The notes under the pieces were generated by a model, which was not told where the DNA came from, ran no database searches, and saw only the letters and a program-made list of their open reading frames with translations. Shown here piece after piece: positions 52,865-64,000 of a stretch of 64,000 nucleotides of DNA. How positions within the stretch are numbered: the first letter of the stretch is position 1; each line of letters opens with the position of its first letter. Source of the DNA: Acanthosepion lycidas (lineage: Eukaryota > Mollusca > Cephalopoda > Sepiida > Sepiidae); the NCBI GenBank assembly GCA_963932145.1, contig OZ010586.1, positions 52,841,669 to 52,905,668 of the forward strand. The letters run 5' to 3'. The position numbers were made by a program, and so were the translations under genes.

Positions 52865-54900
52865 GTTTAAAATCAAATAGCCATCCTGGGTATGACAATA
52901 AACTACATCCAGCAGCAAGTCCTCTAGCTATGAGCACATAGTGAAGCCTCAAACACACACAAAAAAAAAACACTATGAAATTATAAAAATACATTTCTAT
53001 AGTAAAAATACCAACAATACATTTTTTTCTATAAAAAATTACCAACAATACATTTGTGGACAGAATTATTCACCTACTTTCCATAATTGCAAATAAAGCT
53101 GTAATACTTCAAATTTTCATGGAAATTTCATGTGCCTTTTTTTCACAAATGATGAAATAATGGATTTAAAGAAATTTGCAGTGATGGCCACATAAAATTT
53201 TTATTTTAATGTCAAACAATAATACAAAAAAATCACCAAAAAATCATTTAACATGGGACAAAATTATTGGACTTCTTACCTCAATAATCAACCATTATTC
53301 TTGATTATTGCCTTTAATCATTTTTGATAGTTCCTTACAAGATCACTACACCACTGAAGGGTATTTTGTTCCATTCTTCCTTGGCAATAGTGTCTATATC
53401 CTCCAAATTAAAAGGACTTCTTTCTCTTATTTTTTCTTCAAACATGCCCATAAATGTTCAGTGGGGTTTAGGGCAGGACTTTGTGTAGCATATGCCAATA
53501 CCTTAATTTGGCTGTCATGTATGTATTTTGTAATAATACATGCTGAGTGTGTTTCAGGTCATTGTCATGTTGGAACATCCAGTGACACCCCAATGACAGC
53601 TTTCATACACTTTGTTTTATATTATTTCTAGGAATAGCTAAATACTGCTCTTTATCCATGATACCCTGTACCCTGACTAGTTCTCCTGGTCCACAAGCAG
53701 CAAAACATCCCCAGAGCAGAATGATCCCACCACCATGCTTAATTGTAAGGATGTTATTTTCGAGTTTGTGAGCTTTATTCACCTTTCTCCATATATAACA
53801 GGAGTTGTTCATGCGACCAAATAATTCTAGTTTGGTTTCATCTGACCATAAAAAAGAGTTACAATATTTATTCCCATCTTCTAAATAGCTTTGAGCATAA
53901 GCTAAATCTGAATTTTAGGTGTTTAGCCTTAAACAAAGGAGTTTTCCTTAGGCAACAAGCTCAAAGTTCTGCTCGATGAAAGCATCTAGTGACTGTCTTC
54001 ATCAATACATTCAACCCTGATGTCTTTACATCATTGACAATGTCTTTTGTCATTAAGTGATGATTCCTTGAGACATCTGTAACAATTTTCCTTTCCATTT
54101 TCTCAGTAATTAGCCATTTACTGCCAGTCCTTAATTTATTCTCAAAACAATGAGTCTCGTTGTACTTCTTGATAATGCTACAGATTGTTGATCTAGGAAA
54201 TTTAAACACTTGGAAGGTGTTATATATTTATTACCTTGTTTGTACATATCAACTATCTTTATTCAGAGCTTCTTGTCAATTCTAGCCAGTTGTCATGTTT
54301 ACTGAACGAATGAATTATTTCAGTATGTGGCACTCACATATTGTCTTCATCATTAACTTTTAGAATATTATAGAATCAGGTCAATACTATTTCATTTTCA
54401 ATGTTTGTTTGTATGAAAAAAATAATTACAAATACCATAGAGCAATATTATTATATAATTTCCATAAGGTGGGGAGTGAATAATTTCAGACTGCACCAAT
54501 TTTAGAAAAATCTATAACTATAAATATAATAGATCGAAACTTCTAAAAATTTCACCTGTTATTCAAAACTAAATACGGAATCAACTATTTATGGTAAATT
54601 CAGTAAGTACTTGCAAATATTCACATTTGCTTAGAAAAGATACAAATATTCAGGAGGGTAAATAATTCAGTCCACATCTGTATTAATAGTAAAATTACTA
54701 ATAATATATTTTTAAAGCAAAATGACCAGCAATACATATTATAATAAAATTATCATCAATACATTTTATAGCAAAATGACCTACAATACATTTTATCTGT
54801 TGTTGAAGTCATAAAATTGTGTTCAAAATATTTAGATTTTGGCATCAAATAATCTGTAGAGGTTTATATGCCACTAAACAATCAACAAGCCAAATAAAAT
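52865..54900 (-). repeat. Dispersed repeat, copy 2, split by a Tc1 element
   Basis: Inverted relative to 16905-17255. From the right: ...TCTAAATATTTTGAACACAA, GGTCATTTTGCTATAAAATG minisatellite units (54683-54800), the Tc1 insertion (53051-54680), remaining units (52975-53048), then CATAGTGTTTTTTTTTTGTG and CACTATGTGCTCATAGCT. Confidence 0.75.
53051..54680 (-). pseudogene. Full-length Tc1 transposon (IR/DR type), transposase broken
   Basis: 1630 bp flanked by TA (53049-53050; 54681-54682). Outer ends: left CATTTGTGGACAGAATTATT, right (reverse complement) CAGATGTGGACTGAATTATT. Inner repeats near 53254 (GGGACAAAATTATTGGAC) and 54475-54500 (GGGAGTGAATAATTTCAGAC) give the two-repeat-per-end IR/DR layout. 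Minus-strand transposase: FPRSTICSIIKKYNETHCFE (paired-type DNA-binding domain, 54209-53961) and MNNSCYIWRKVNKAHK, GGIILLWGCFAACGPGELV (catalytic region, 53812-53603). Frameshifts and stops separate these; the DD34E residues are not all legible. Confidence 0.9.
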
Positions 54901-55440
54901 AAAATGGACACCTATTTCAAATACAGGTAATAAAAATGATCCTAGAATGTTAATATTTAGCCCATTAATTTCCTGCTTGATGTTTGCAAGTTGACCACAA
55001 ATGATGTAATATCCTTAAATTCCATGGCTCTATTACTATTTTCTGTTTGTTTTAAACTGTTGCTTGTTAATGGTCTGGTGACGCCTATTGCTCATGTCTC
55101 TACTTACAGGATGAGAGATCAATCCCAAAGAGCTTGACCCCCTTTTACACCATTATTCTTCATATTTGTCTTGTGAATAGTCACTTGATGGCATTCAGAT
55201 GAAACTTGTTGTTATTCATATTTTACCTCACCAGGTGGAGAGTTAATGCCAATGAACTTAACCCCGTTCAAGCCATTATCTTTAATACTAATATTGCATA
55301 ATGCCATGACTGTACTTAGGTATGATACTGTTGTGGTTCCCAACCCCCTGTTGCCTTTCCAATTGCTTTAAAAGCATTACCCTTCAGAAATGTACTAGTC
55401 CACCATTTACTTTTTTGGCAAAATACATTTGTTGTTGTTG
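54901..55440. other. Unassigned sequence
   Basis: Two similar short segments (near 55115 and 55222: ...GAGAGATCAATCCCAAAGAGCTTGACCCC / GAGTTAATGCCAATGAACTTAACCCC, each followed by ...CA..CCATTAT) suggest a decayed duplication of about 105 bp. No gene recognised. Confidence 0.4.
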
Positions 55441-55466
55441 TTATATATATATATATATATATATAT

Positions 55467-55748
55467 GCTCCCAGGAAATCCAGTTGAGCTCTCAAAAGAA
55501 AGGAGTTTTTAAAAACATTGGCTCCTACTGCAATTAATGGATTAAATTTTCAAGTACAAATTGTGTTCTGTCGTATTTTGTATAAAAAAAATGTCAAAAT
55601 TTCCCTTCTTCTCTGCTGTGCAACAATGGCCTCAGGTTAGAATATAAGACTGATGTCAAATTGGTCGGGTTTTGATCCCAGCTTGAAGCAATTAGACATC
55701 TAGCCACACTGAAGAGCTGTGAAACAGCAAAACAGTCTGTCAATGAGA
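55467..55748 (+). mobile_element. tRNA-derived SINE, second copy
   Basis: Matches 32246-32500: GTATTTTGTATAAAAAAAATG, then CTCTGCTGTGCAACAATGGC, box B-like GGTTTTGATCC (about 55669), and CTAGCCACACTGAAGAGCTG. Flanked by (TA)n at 55442-55466 and 55750-55798. Confidence 0.75.
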
Positions 55749-55749
55749 T

Positions 55750-55803
<54 letters not shown>

Positions 55804-55807
55804 GACA

Positions 55808-56325
55808 CACAAGGTCTGATCAAAAAGTATGATAATAAAAAGAAAACTACAACACATTTCAATTTGACATTTAATCTCCTTCAAATTACTCTCTGAAGCC
55901 ACACACTTTATCTAGTGTTGTTTCTATTGATCGAAACATTCCTGGAACTCCTTTCTTGAGATAGCTGCCTTGTGTCTTGTCACATTCTCTTGAATTTCCT
56001 CAAGGTTTAAAAATCTTATTCCTTTTAAATGGGATTTGATTTCTGAAGAGGAAAAGTCATAAGGGATGAGATCTGGGGAATATAGTAGTAGTCAAACTGA
56101 TACTCAAGCTATGGTCACTGATAGAATCTCTATGGTGTGGTAAGATGGCCACACTCTACACACTTTCCTTTGAAGTACTTCTATAAACAATGGAAGTGAG
56201 TGACAATGTTATAATTTAGTGTGTATGCACAACAGAATTCAAATTCAATCTGTGCCGTGCAGCTCCACTCTGCATACTTTAGCTCCATTAGCATTGCAAT
56301 AGTCCTGATGGCTTAAAAACTTGTG
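55808..56325 (-). pseudogene. Mariner transposase 3' portion
   Basis: The terminus AAGGTCTGATCAAAAAGTAT resembles ends of the mariner subgroup with GGTCTG..CAAAAAGTA. Minus-strand frames give LYSPDLIPYDFSSSEIKSHL (third aspartate), KGIRFLNLEEIQENVTRH and EFQECFDR, then KCVASE..FEGD-stop. The 5' part beyond about 56325 is replaced by the foldback region. Confidence 0.8.
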
Positions 56326-56329
56326 AGTT

Positions 56330-56495
56330 TCATCCTCTAAGGTACTTTATTAATGCAAAATGCAAGGATTTTATTTTGTAACAAGTAGTTATATACAAGA
56401 GCAAAAATGTTATTGGTTTTTCAACATTTTTAGGTATAGGAAATATACCTATATATATATATATGTATATATATAGGAAATATATAGGAAATATA

Positions 56496-56547
<52 letters not shown>

Positions 56548-56867
56548 CATAATGTATTTTTAAATATGAAGAACAATATTGGGGAAATTGTATGACAAAC
56601 TGTAAAAGGTTTACTTGAGATATGTTTTATCCTTTAGGAATTCAGACTAAATTTGTTATGTTGGTATTACTACACATGTACACAGACAAAGGGTGCTGGG
56701 GATTTTATAACTTCTTTAGAATTTTTTTTTAAAGTCCCCAGCACCTTTAATTTGTTAAGTTAGTACAATTACATGTGTAATTGTACTAACTTAACAAATT
56801 TAGTTCAATGAAGTCCTCAAGAACAAGACACATCACAAATAAACTTTTTACACTTTGTCATATATTG

Positions 56868-56921
<54 letters not shown>

Positions 56922-56948
56922 AAATAAATTAATCCCAGATTAAAATAA

Positions 56949-57025
<77 letters not shown>

Positions 57026-57245
57026 CTTACTTTCATTTATTAGATATTGAATTGTATAACATCATATCCTCCATAAGTTGCCTAACTTTTCTGTTAACCT
57101 GAGGAATATTTATGAGCATTCCTATACCTAAAAATGTTGAAAATACAATAAAATTTTTGCTTGTTTATATAAATACTTGTTACAAAATAAAATCTTCACA
57201 TTTGCCTTGATAAAGTCCCTCAGAGGATAAAACTTGTTGACTAAG
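56330..57245. mobile_element. 0.9-kb foldback element with hammerhead-like motifs in both arms
   Basis: Left and right halves are imperfect reverse complements over most of their length: TTTCAACATTTTTAGGTATAGG (56419) pairs with CCTATACCTAAAAATGTTGA (57120), TTTTATTTTGTAACAAGTAG with CTTGTTACAAAATAAAATC, and TGTATGACAAACTGTAAAAG (56590) with CTTTTTACACTTTGTCATAT (56845). (TA)n tracts lie in both arms. The centre has a 25-bp perfect palindrome (56749-56800, 2-nt spacer). The right arm holds CTTGATAAAGTCCCTCAGAG + GATAAAAC (57206-57233), close to the hammerhead core CUGAUGA-stem II-GAAAC. Confidence 0.7.
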
Positions 57246-57273
57246 GTAAGTTTTCCTTTTGTATTAATTATGC

Positions 57274-57280
<7 letters not shown>

Positions 57281-57345
<65 letters not shown>

Positions 57346-57680
57346 TTTGTTATAGTATTTTGTCATCACCTGAAGATTGTGTGATTGCCTAAAAATTATG
57401 AGAACATATGGAACTGCAAATCATTGATAGAGCAAAAGTTAATATACATATATATGATTCTATAATAAAAAATTATTTAGTTTGAAGATGACCTTTTCAA
57501 GGACAAAGCATGTAAGCTAGAATTTTGCTCCATTTTGTCATTCAATTACCCACTACCTCTCCTACTCTATATGTGAGTGTGTGTAAATATTCTCAGATTG
57601 AATGTTTCCTTAGAAAATACAAAATTAATAAAATTAAAAAATTGGTGTGCTAAGTATAGTTTTCCTCTTGTCTCTTTTTA

Positions 57681-57746
<66 letters not shown>
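57281..57746. repeat. (TA)n tracts flanking unassigned sequence
   Basis: TA runs at 57281-57341 and 57683-57746. Between them TTTGAAGATGACCTTTTCAAGGACAAAGC lies over 57481-57508, reminiscent of the PLE-type GATGRCC...GGCCGAAA motif. Confidence 0.8.
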
Positions 57747-57749
<3 letters not shown>

Positions 57750-57753
<4 letters not shown>

Positions 57754-57980
57754 TAACATTTGGTTAACTCATGAAGGAGTACAAGGATTTTAACATTTTT
57801 GATATAATAACCTTTCCTTTTATAATGTGTTTTAACTCAGATATTACTCATTACTTATATATTCTATGAATGTGACTATGTTAAATAAGATAGCTTTCCT
57901 CTCAATATTTGTACATTTGTATTATTCACATTCATGTAACTAATTCAAAATTCTTCAAAATTTGGATAAATTAATTTTAC
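57750..57980. other. AT-rich spacer
   Basis: Nothing recognised. Confidence 0.4.
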
Positions 57981-57984
57981 ATCA

Positions 57985-58076
57985 GGGTGTTGAAAAGTTA
58001 ATGATGTGATCAAGAAAAAATCTCATTTTTAGTCAGATCTTGAGAGGTGGCACAGGTTTAGCACTTTTCAGCACCC
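57985..58076. mobile_element. Small MITE-like element
   Basis: About 92 bp with inverted ends GGGTGTTGAAAAGTTA and (reverse complement of right) GGGGTGCTGAAAAGTGCT. Related end motifs occur near 13358, 33108 and 38036. Target duplication not clear. Confidence 0.5.
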
Positions 58077-58079
58077 CAT

Positions 58080-59085
58080 CATAATAATCAGTGGTTTTAT
58101 TTCTCAAGACAAATTAGATTTATTTCATAATTTAGCTTTTATGCACTTTGTTTTATGCTAACATTTTTACCTTGACGCAAATGGTTTGCAAAGTCAATTC
58201 AATAAATTTGTTCCCAAATTTTAAAATATTCAGATATAGCCTTATTGGTTTTTCTTACCTAGTTTCAAATTCAACTTCATTTTTGTAAAATTTTTGTATG
58301 TTGCTATTGAATAAATGTTTAGCTGCTTATATATAATGCTTTATATAGAATTAGTTATATAAAATTATGTGATAACTTTTTATTTAATTTTATTTTCCAC
58401 AAAATATCTCTTAACCTGAAAATAATCTAAACTATAACAAACTTAATAAAATTATTTGATTACAAATCTTCTATTGAATAATAATAAAAGGTTTATAGCA
58501 TTTTAGGCAGAATATACATAACAGCATTTGTTTCTCGATGAAAAATGAAATGTATAGTGCAATCAACAGACATACTTATGTTATGGCTTGGCTTCACAAA
58601 TGAAAATTGAGAAGAGAAGAGTCTTCCTCATCTAGTGCAGGCTTTCAGATCGTTTGAATGGTATTTCTTTTCTACATCAGTTACAGGGGCAAATCCAGTG
58701 ACTCATGGTGGTTCTGTTTTTTTATAACTACTTCTTTTGTTCTGCTCTTTGTATACAGCTTGATTCTGTGAAGAGGGGTTTAGCTAATAAATCTTGCATT
58801 TCTAAACTGTACTGTCAGATGTTTCTGTTTCCTATTTATGATGGTTGAATTTACAGAAGATACAGATCAAACAAGAAAGTCCTTGTATCTCCTCAATGAA
58901 GTCTCTCACTTCTCTATCAGCCAAAGGCTAAATTCCTAAAAAGGAGGGTCATCCCATTCTTGCCATGTGATTAATCCATCAATCATCTAGTATTCAACAC
59001 TTGTGACCCAAGCTAAGTCTAGACCTCTGTATTAACAAAGGAGTTGCTCCTATGCTCTTTTAGAATGATGCAGAGACAACAAAAT
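58080..59085. other. AT-rich spacer
   Basis: No feature recognised; the last 100-300 bp may be decayed LINE-B. Confidence 0.4.
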
Positions 59086-59089
59086 GATA

Positions 59090-59675
59090 CATCTAACATT
59101 TTCAGCTGACATGAAATGGAAAGACAATACTGAATCCATTGCTAGGTGAGTTGGTTTACTGTGTTATGCAAAACAATTTTTCTCTCAAGAATCTATCTTA
59201 CATATCTCTATGTCTACAATTCGACCAGGCTTAGAATATTGCTGCCATATATGGTCTAGCAACCCTGATATTTACCTTGAGCTCATTGATAAAATCCAAA
59301 GAATCAACAATATTATTGGTCCTGATCTGGTGGCTTGACTTCAATCACTTTCCCACTGTCGTAAGGTTGCTTCTCTATGTCTTTTTCTATAAATACTTAG
59401 ACTGTATGAATTTAAATGCAATACTAGACTGGCATTGAGATCTCATCCATTGACAATTGAGCTATATAGATGTAACTGTAAGTTCTATGCTAACATTTTC
59501 TTTTTTTGCAATTCTCCTTTCTAGCGCCATGCTTTCCAACCAACTCTAATCTGAAAAAATTTAAATGCAATGTCAATCACTATCTACTATCCCCCTGATT
59601 ACTTCTTTCTTCTAGACCCTGTAACCCCTTGTGTCTTGGTAGCTTTACTGCCTAGCATGGGTTGATACTGATTTT
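59090..59675 (+). pseudogene. LINE-B 3' region
   Basis: Encodes in broken frames FSADMKWKDNTESIAR, LLCYAKQFFSQESILHI, LEYCCHIWSSNPDIYLELID, QRINNIIGPDL, SLSHCRKVASLCL and LYEFKCNTRLALRSHPLTI. This is the same colinear block as 3850-4565 and the best-preserved order of the family's C-terminal motifs in the window. It ends ...GCCTAGCATGGGTTGATACT. Confidence 0.85.
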
Positions 59676-59689
59676 AAAAAAAAGAACGG

Positions 59690-60510
59690 AAACAACACTG
59701 GTTGAAATTTGAGTAGACAAAGGTGGTGCCAGTAATAGTAAACAACCCAAATCTTAGTGACTTATTTAAGGGTGGGCAACACAATATATATATGAAGCAT
59801 AAGAATTAGTATTTTTTTCCTTTAAGAATGATTTGCTTTCATTACTGGCACTGTAAATAAGAATATATTTCTCTGTCTTATCTATGATTCCAACTCTATT
59901 AAAAAATGAACTGTTATTAAATATTTTTCATGCTATCAATTATATATTATAGTTATAAATTGTTAATAATGCAAAGTTTTAAACACTATTCTCCTTCATG
60001 TTTGTTTATTTTGAAATAATACAATCAATATAAAATGGACTTGTGTTTAATGCAACATGATCCAGGGTAACCCTTAACATCTATCTTTTTTTTTTCATAT
60101 TAATTCTTATATATTTTAGTAGTGATGATTTAATACTTGAAGTATATTCTTTGCTTAATTTTTATTCCTTATTGGCTCTCTGCACAAAGCATAAAAATTA
60201 TAGCATATCAAACAGCTAAATTGTTGGCAGCAAATGACTTGAAATTTAAAATCAATTTTTTCAATGCAAACATTTTTACCCCCTATTTAAATTTATTTAA
60301 GTTTAATAAATAACAACTCACAAAACTAACTGCTGTTACCAAAATTAAAATGATATTCATAAGTATGAAACTTTGATGATAATTTTACATGGTTAGCTTC
60401 TTTTGACAAAACTGATACAGTAACACACAAAAATATTAAAGGTGTTTTTAAATCTAAAAATACTTAGGGTATTCTACATATAAGCAGAAATCAGAAATTA
60501 TTTGTCTGTG
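59690..60510. other. AT-rich spacer
   Basis: No gene or repeat structure recognised. Confidence 0.4.
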
Positions 60511-60516
60511 CACAAA

Positions 60517-61425
60517 AATGACAAAGACAAAAGTTTTGGACACACATCAATAAATTATAGTATTTAATACAGTACCCTTTTATTTGCTGTCAGACATTTT
60601 TAGACATAATGTGGTTCAAATAAAGGAACAGAGGAAGAATTTTTCCTTACCTGAATTCCTTTAGAGAAACTCAGTGAATGAGGAAAATGTTTTTTTGGAC
60701 AAAGGACCAAAGAAATGTGGGTAAAAATATTTATATACCCCCCTCCCCAACCCAAATAGTGGGACCTTTTTGTGAGTAGAGTTGGCTTTTTGATGGTTAC
60801 AACCAGAGTAACAATTTTGGAGTACCAAGCTGAAGTAGATTGCAAGAGGAGAAAAGAGGAAGTGAAGGTTGTAGGAGATAAAGAAATAGAAATTTAAGAA
60901 TTGTTTGGCCTCTTCAGCCAGAGTTGCCATGATACCTTTAATGACAATATTATTAGTACCCAAGACATTGAAATTTCAGAAAAGGTCAATTTTGAGTGTT
61001 TGCTTCTTGTGCAATTTGTTTTAAAAAGGTTTGAAAAATGCTGACTTTTTAAGACCATTATCAATTAAACTCAAATCCATTCCACTTGGACAATGTGGTT
61101 CAGACTTGACTGCCCAGGCCAAAGTAAGTAGATGCTTTTCATTCTTGTTCACTTGATTTAAACCACAAGTAATTAGAATAATTTCCTTGTGGGAATTAAC
61201 TCCAGTTTTATTCCACTCCTATTGACAAATCTCCTTAAGATAGCTTAAGTGTCCAATGAACTCTATTGTTTTTTAATTCCTTATTCCTACTTAGATATAT
61301 AACAAACTAATTATGAGCCATTTTGAACTCAATCTTTATGTTTGTAGCCTTATTAGAAATTATTTTTCCTTAAAAAAAGACATTTAAATAGTTTATGTTT
61401 CCAATACTTTTGCATCTGACTGTAG
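60517..61425. mobile_element. Possible Tc1-like non-autonomous element
   Basis: Left end AAAGACAAAAGTTTTGGACAC and right end whose reverse complement is CAGATGCAAAAGTATTGGAAAC share AAAAGT.TTGGA.AC in inverted orientation about 0.9 kb apart, of the kind seen in Tc1 termini. Internal minus frames (60600-60963) are not recognisable as transposase. TA flanks were not confirmed. Confidence 0.35.
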
Positions 61426-61539
61426 CAATAGAAGAAAAGAAATAAAAGGAATGTCAAAAGTGAGTAAATTCCCAAATTTTCTTTCTCAAACTGTTGGGTA
61501 AAATCTTAACATTTTTGAGAAAGTCTTTTATTCATAGCA

Positions 61540-62060
61540 ATTCATAACATCACTGTCAATCATCAAAGTATTTTGTTGGCATTCTATAACCTTATACCAG
61601 TTTTAAAGTAAATTGTGTATACCCGCTCAAAAGAATGATATTGGTTCTAATTCAATAAATTCCTTCAACTGAACTTGTTTCAATTACTGTTACCAATGTG
61701 AGTGAAACTTGCCTGAAGTGAAACAAATGACAGTCTGAAGGTATCATATCTGGAGAATACATTGCATGAACTTCCCATTTCAATTCCAGGCTTGTTGTAT
61801 TGCATTTGCAATAAAGGACAGGTCCTTTCATGCAGTAAAACCACTGAATGAGTTCCTTGTCAAGAAAAAGGCCTTTCTCTTTCACTACATCAAACAAGCC
61901 ATCTATTCATTCTTGTATTGTGCAACAACAGTTTCTCTTAGTTTCAGCAGTTTGTACTAAAAAATTGTTTTTGAAATCCACCAAACATAGAAAACAACTT
62001 TTACCCCAGTAAATTCCATTTGAGATGTTGAAGGCTCTCCTAGATTCAACCACGATTTTC
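61540..62060 (-). pseudogene. Mariner transposase 3' half
   Basis: Minus-strand pieces: VKVVFYVWWISKTIF (the VML.IWWD.KG motif), LLKLRETVVAQYKNE, then frame 61897-61652 with LELKWEVHAMYSPDMIPSDC then HLFHFRQVSLTL. The third catalytic aspartate (PSD) is present; the second-aspartate HDNARPH region is unreadable. Frameshifted. Confidence 0.8.
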
Positions 62061-62064
62061 TTTA

Positions 62065-62870
62065 TTTTGGATTGTCATAATAAAACACTTTTTCTTTGCC
62101 TAAAAATGACATTTTCCTGTGTCAAGCAAAAAGATAAGTGTTAAAATATTGACCAATATGTGAAAAAAGATTATTGTACAGTTGGCTGATTCCACTAGCT
62201 AAAGATATTTTTAAGATTTCTCTAACATATAAAGATTACATGGTGCTGTAAAAATATAATATATTTTCTGGTTTTATATCTAAAAACTGATAATGGATTT
62301 GGGTATTTTGAGTTTATAATCTTTTTTAAAAAAAGACATTATAGAATTTTTAATTAGATAAACAGAGAACAAATAAGTCAATTAAAAAAAGATTCATGAA
62401 AAATGACTTTATATTTAATCTTATGAACTCCCAAAGAATTATTTTTATGTACTGAATCTAATAAGTATAGCATATTTTTCAAAATGGTTTGTCATAACAA
62501 ATGAAGTGATATTTGAAACTTTTTTGCATTATATAAGATATGTACATATACAAGTAATGAATTTGAATATTTCTCTTAGTTATGGCTAAAGAAAATTTTA
62601 AAGACATCAACCAATATGTGTGTAGAATGAAGAGTAAAGCCTGTAAATGTGTATCAGCAAAAGAGATTTTACATCTGTGTATATGGAAACTGAGCTGTCC
62701 TTATGTCTCATGGAAAAATGATAAGCAAATATTTTTTTTAAATTTTGACAGGAAATAATTGAAAATCTTATTTTTATTACTCGGTGAGGTTTTTTTAATA
62801 TGTGTTTTTGATTATTTAATCTATTGTTGCTAGCATTTTCACCTTGGTTTATCTGTGCACACACACATGC
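62065..62870. other. AT-rich spacer
   Basis: Nothing recognised. Confidence 0.4.
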
Positions 62871-62893
62871 ACACACACACATATATATATATG

Positions 62894-62937
<44 letters not shown>

Positions 62938-63230
62938 TATATATATATACATATAGACACAGTGATACAGTGCATATATTAATATCTGATATCATTAATA
63001 GTACATTCATAAATTACATATATATGTATATGAAATGCTGTATAATAACACAATTATTATGCAGACACAAATTATAAATGTGTATCCATAAATAAGCATA
63101 CATATTTATTTTGATGCATACACTTTCATTTTTATATGTGTCTATGTATAATCATACTGAATTTACCAACTTCTTATCTCTCTCACTCTCCTCACTCTCT
63201 GTCTGTCTGTCTGTCTCTCTCTCCTCACTC

Positions 63231-63296
<66 letters not shown>
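62871..63296. repeat. (CA)n, (TA)n and CT/GTCT microsatellites
   Basis: CA and TA runs at 62861-62955, then unassigned sequence, then pyrimidine repeats CTCTCACTCTCCTCACTCTC with (GTCT)n duplicated at 63177-63271 (two copies of a CTCCTCACTCTCTGTCTGTC module), then (TA)n to 63296. Confidence 0.9.
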
Positions 63297-63480
63297 ATCA
63301 TTTCAACTTAAGCAAGGTGGTAATGTCACCAAGGCACAAGAGGCTACTGGGATTGACAAAGAATAGAATGATAAAATTTAAGAAGGAACTGACAAACAAA
63401 TCCTAAACAGGAAACAAGGGATAAACTTCTACTCCTGTTCAAAAGATGAGGAAAGAGTGTGAACAAGGTGAGAGGCAAAC
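63297..63480 (-). pseudogene. LINE-B 3' terminal fragment
   Basis: AATCATTTCAACTTAAGCAAGG directly follows the (TA)n tract, exactly as at 8457. Then GATGAGGAAAGAGTGTGAAC. Strongly diverged. Confidence 0.55.
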
Positions 63481-64000
63481 CTATCGACTTATATTGAAAA
63501 TAAACAAACAAATGAATAATTTTTTAATACATCACATGTACCTAATACAAGTTATAACAGAAAGACTTCAGTGGAAAATAATAAAGTATTTAATTACCAA
63601 ACACAATTAAAATGCATTAACAACAAAAAAGTAAAGAGTCAATGAAAAGATGATTGATTACTTATCAGTTAATACATGACTGCGTAAAGGTGCTATGAAA
63701 AGTTCTAATTCATTTTGAAACATGTGACATTCAACTTTAATGTCTCGGTTAACACAATAGTCAAACACATAATTGTAACCCCCCTCTCCCAGTCAGTGGC
63801 ATGATAACTATATTTATAGTAAATGGCAGTCAACATTTTCATCATCTAGAGATTCTTGTTCAAACTCCAGTGTCAGCAGTGACACTTTTCATTCATATAT
63901 GACACCTCTCTTTTAAAATTACTTCTCTGGAGACTATATTTTTTCAGTTTTGGTTCAATATTTAAATATTCCGTAAGATAGATCTTTGTCCTCTAAAAGG
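63481..64000. other. AT-rich spacer
   Basis: Nothing firm recognised; TTGTTCAAACTCCAGTGTC near 63858 is faintly box B-like on the minus strand. Confidence 0.35.

Noticed and set aside
60600-60963. Two overlapping minus frames (81 and 100 codons) as a gene
   Set aside because: Overlapping frames, unusual composition, no recognisable motif, and they lie inside a possible transposon.

Overview
This window looks like AT-rich, intergenic or intronic DNA from an animal nuclear genome, most probably a cephalopod mollusc and plausibly an octopus. The evidence is dozens of (TA)n tracts, several families of decayed non-LTR retrotransposons whose conceptual proteins I know from octopus-type genomes, tRNA-derived SINEs, and a mixture of mariner, Tc1, hAT, piggyBac, Helitron and Penelope-like remnants. 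Species is inference. There is no bacterial-style coding and no intact host gene. Nearly all long reading frames are transposon debris or translated microsatellites.

Layout. 0-10 kb: a 0.7 kb interrupted (TA)n block, a palindromic MITE, a 39-bp minisatellite (about 22 units, open in one frame as a 13-residue repeat), a hAT MITE with target duplication, a LINE-B 3' end, a mariner pseudogene, a tRNA-like sequence, a Penelope-like (PLE) 3' fragment and a non-autonomous Helitron. 10-20 kb: a Tc1 remnant, LINE-A and LINE-B ends, a GC-richer RT fragment, and a striking array of eight near-identical 137-bp tRNA-like units. 20-31 kb: possible host exons on the minus strand (20.5-21.1 kb), a decayed triplication, LINE-A, LINE endonuclease, Tc1, mariner and hAT fragments. 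31-45 kb: a dispersed repeat and SINE between (TA)n tracts, then overlapping minus-strand LINE-A and LINE-C copies, a possible LTR, and a LINE-B split by a complete small mariner with TA duplication. 45-54.9 kb: piggyBac-type MITE, degenerate mariner, a PLE with GIY-YIG domain, a mariner hairpin MITE, a long inverted repeat, one candidate terminal exon (50.36 kb), LINE-A, and a full-length Tc1 pseudogene inserted in a minisatellite-bearing repeat. 55-64 kb: a second copy of the SINE, mariner ends, a 0.9 kb foldback with hammerhead-like cores in both arms, LINE-B and further microsatellites.

Family names used here. LINE-A: long RT element with YADD-type RT and a conserved '...FLGHIMRKEGLENL' C-terminal region. 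LINE-B: element whose 3' end reads ...TGAAATGATT and encodes 'EYC..IW' and 'LWNSLPF'-type segments. LINE-C: related element with a 'FLLYIND/YADD' RT. The transposons do not form a working pathway. What they record is successive insertion: DNA transposons inside LINEs and repeats, and SINEs and MITEs bounded by (TA)n. All family calls rest on reading the translations by eye; no alignments or database searches were run.
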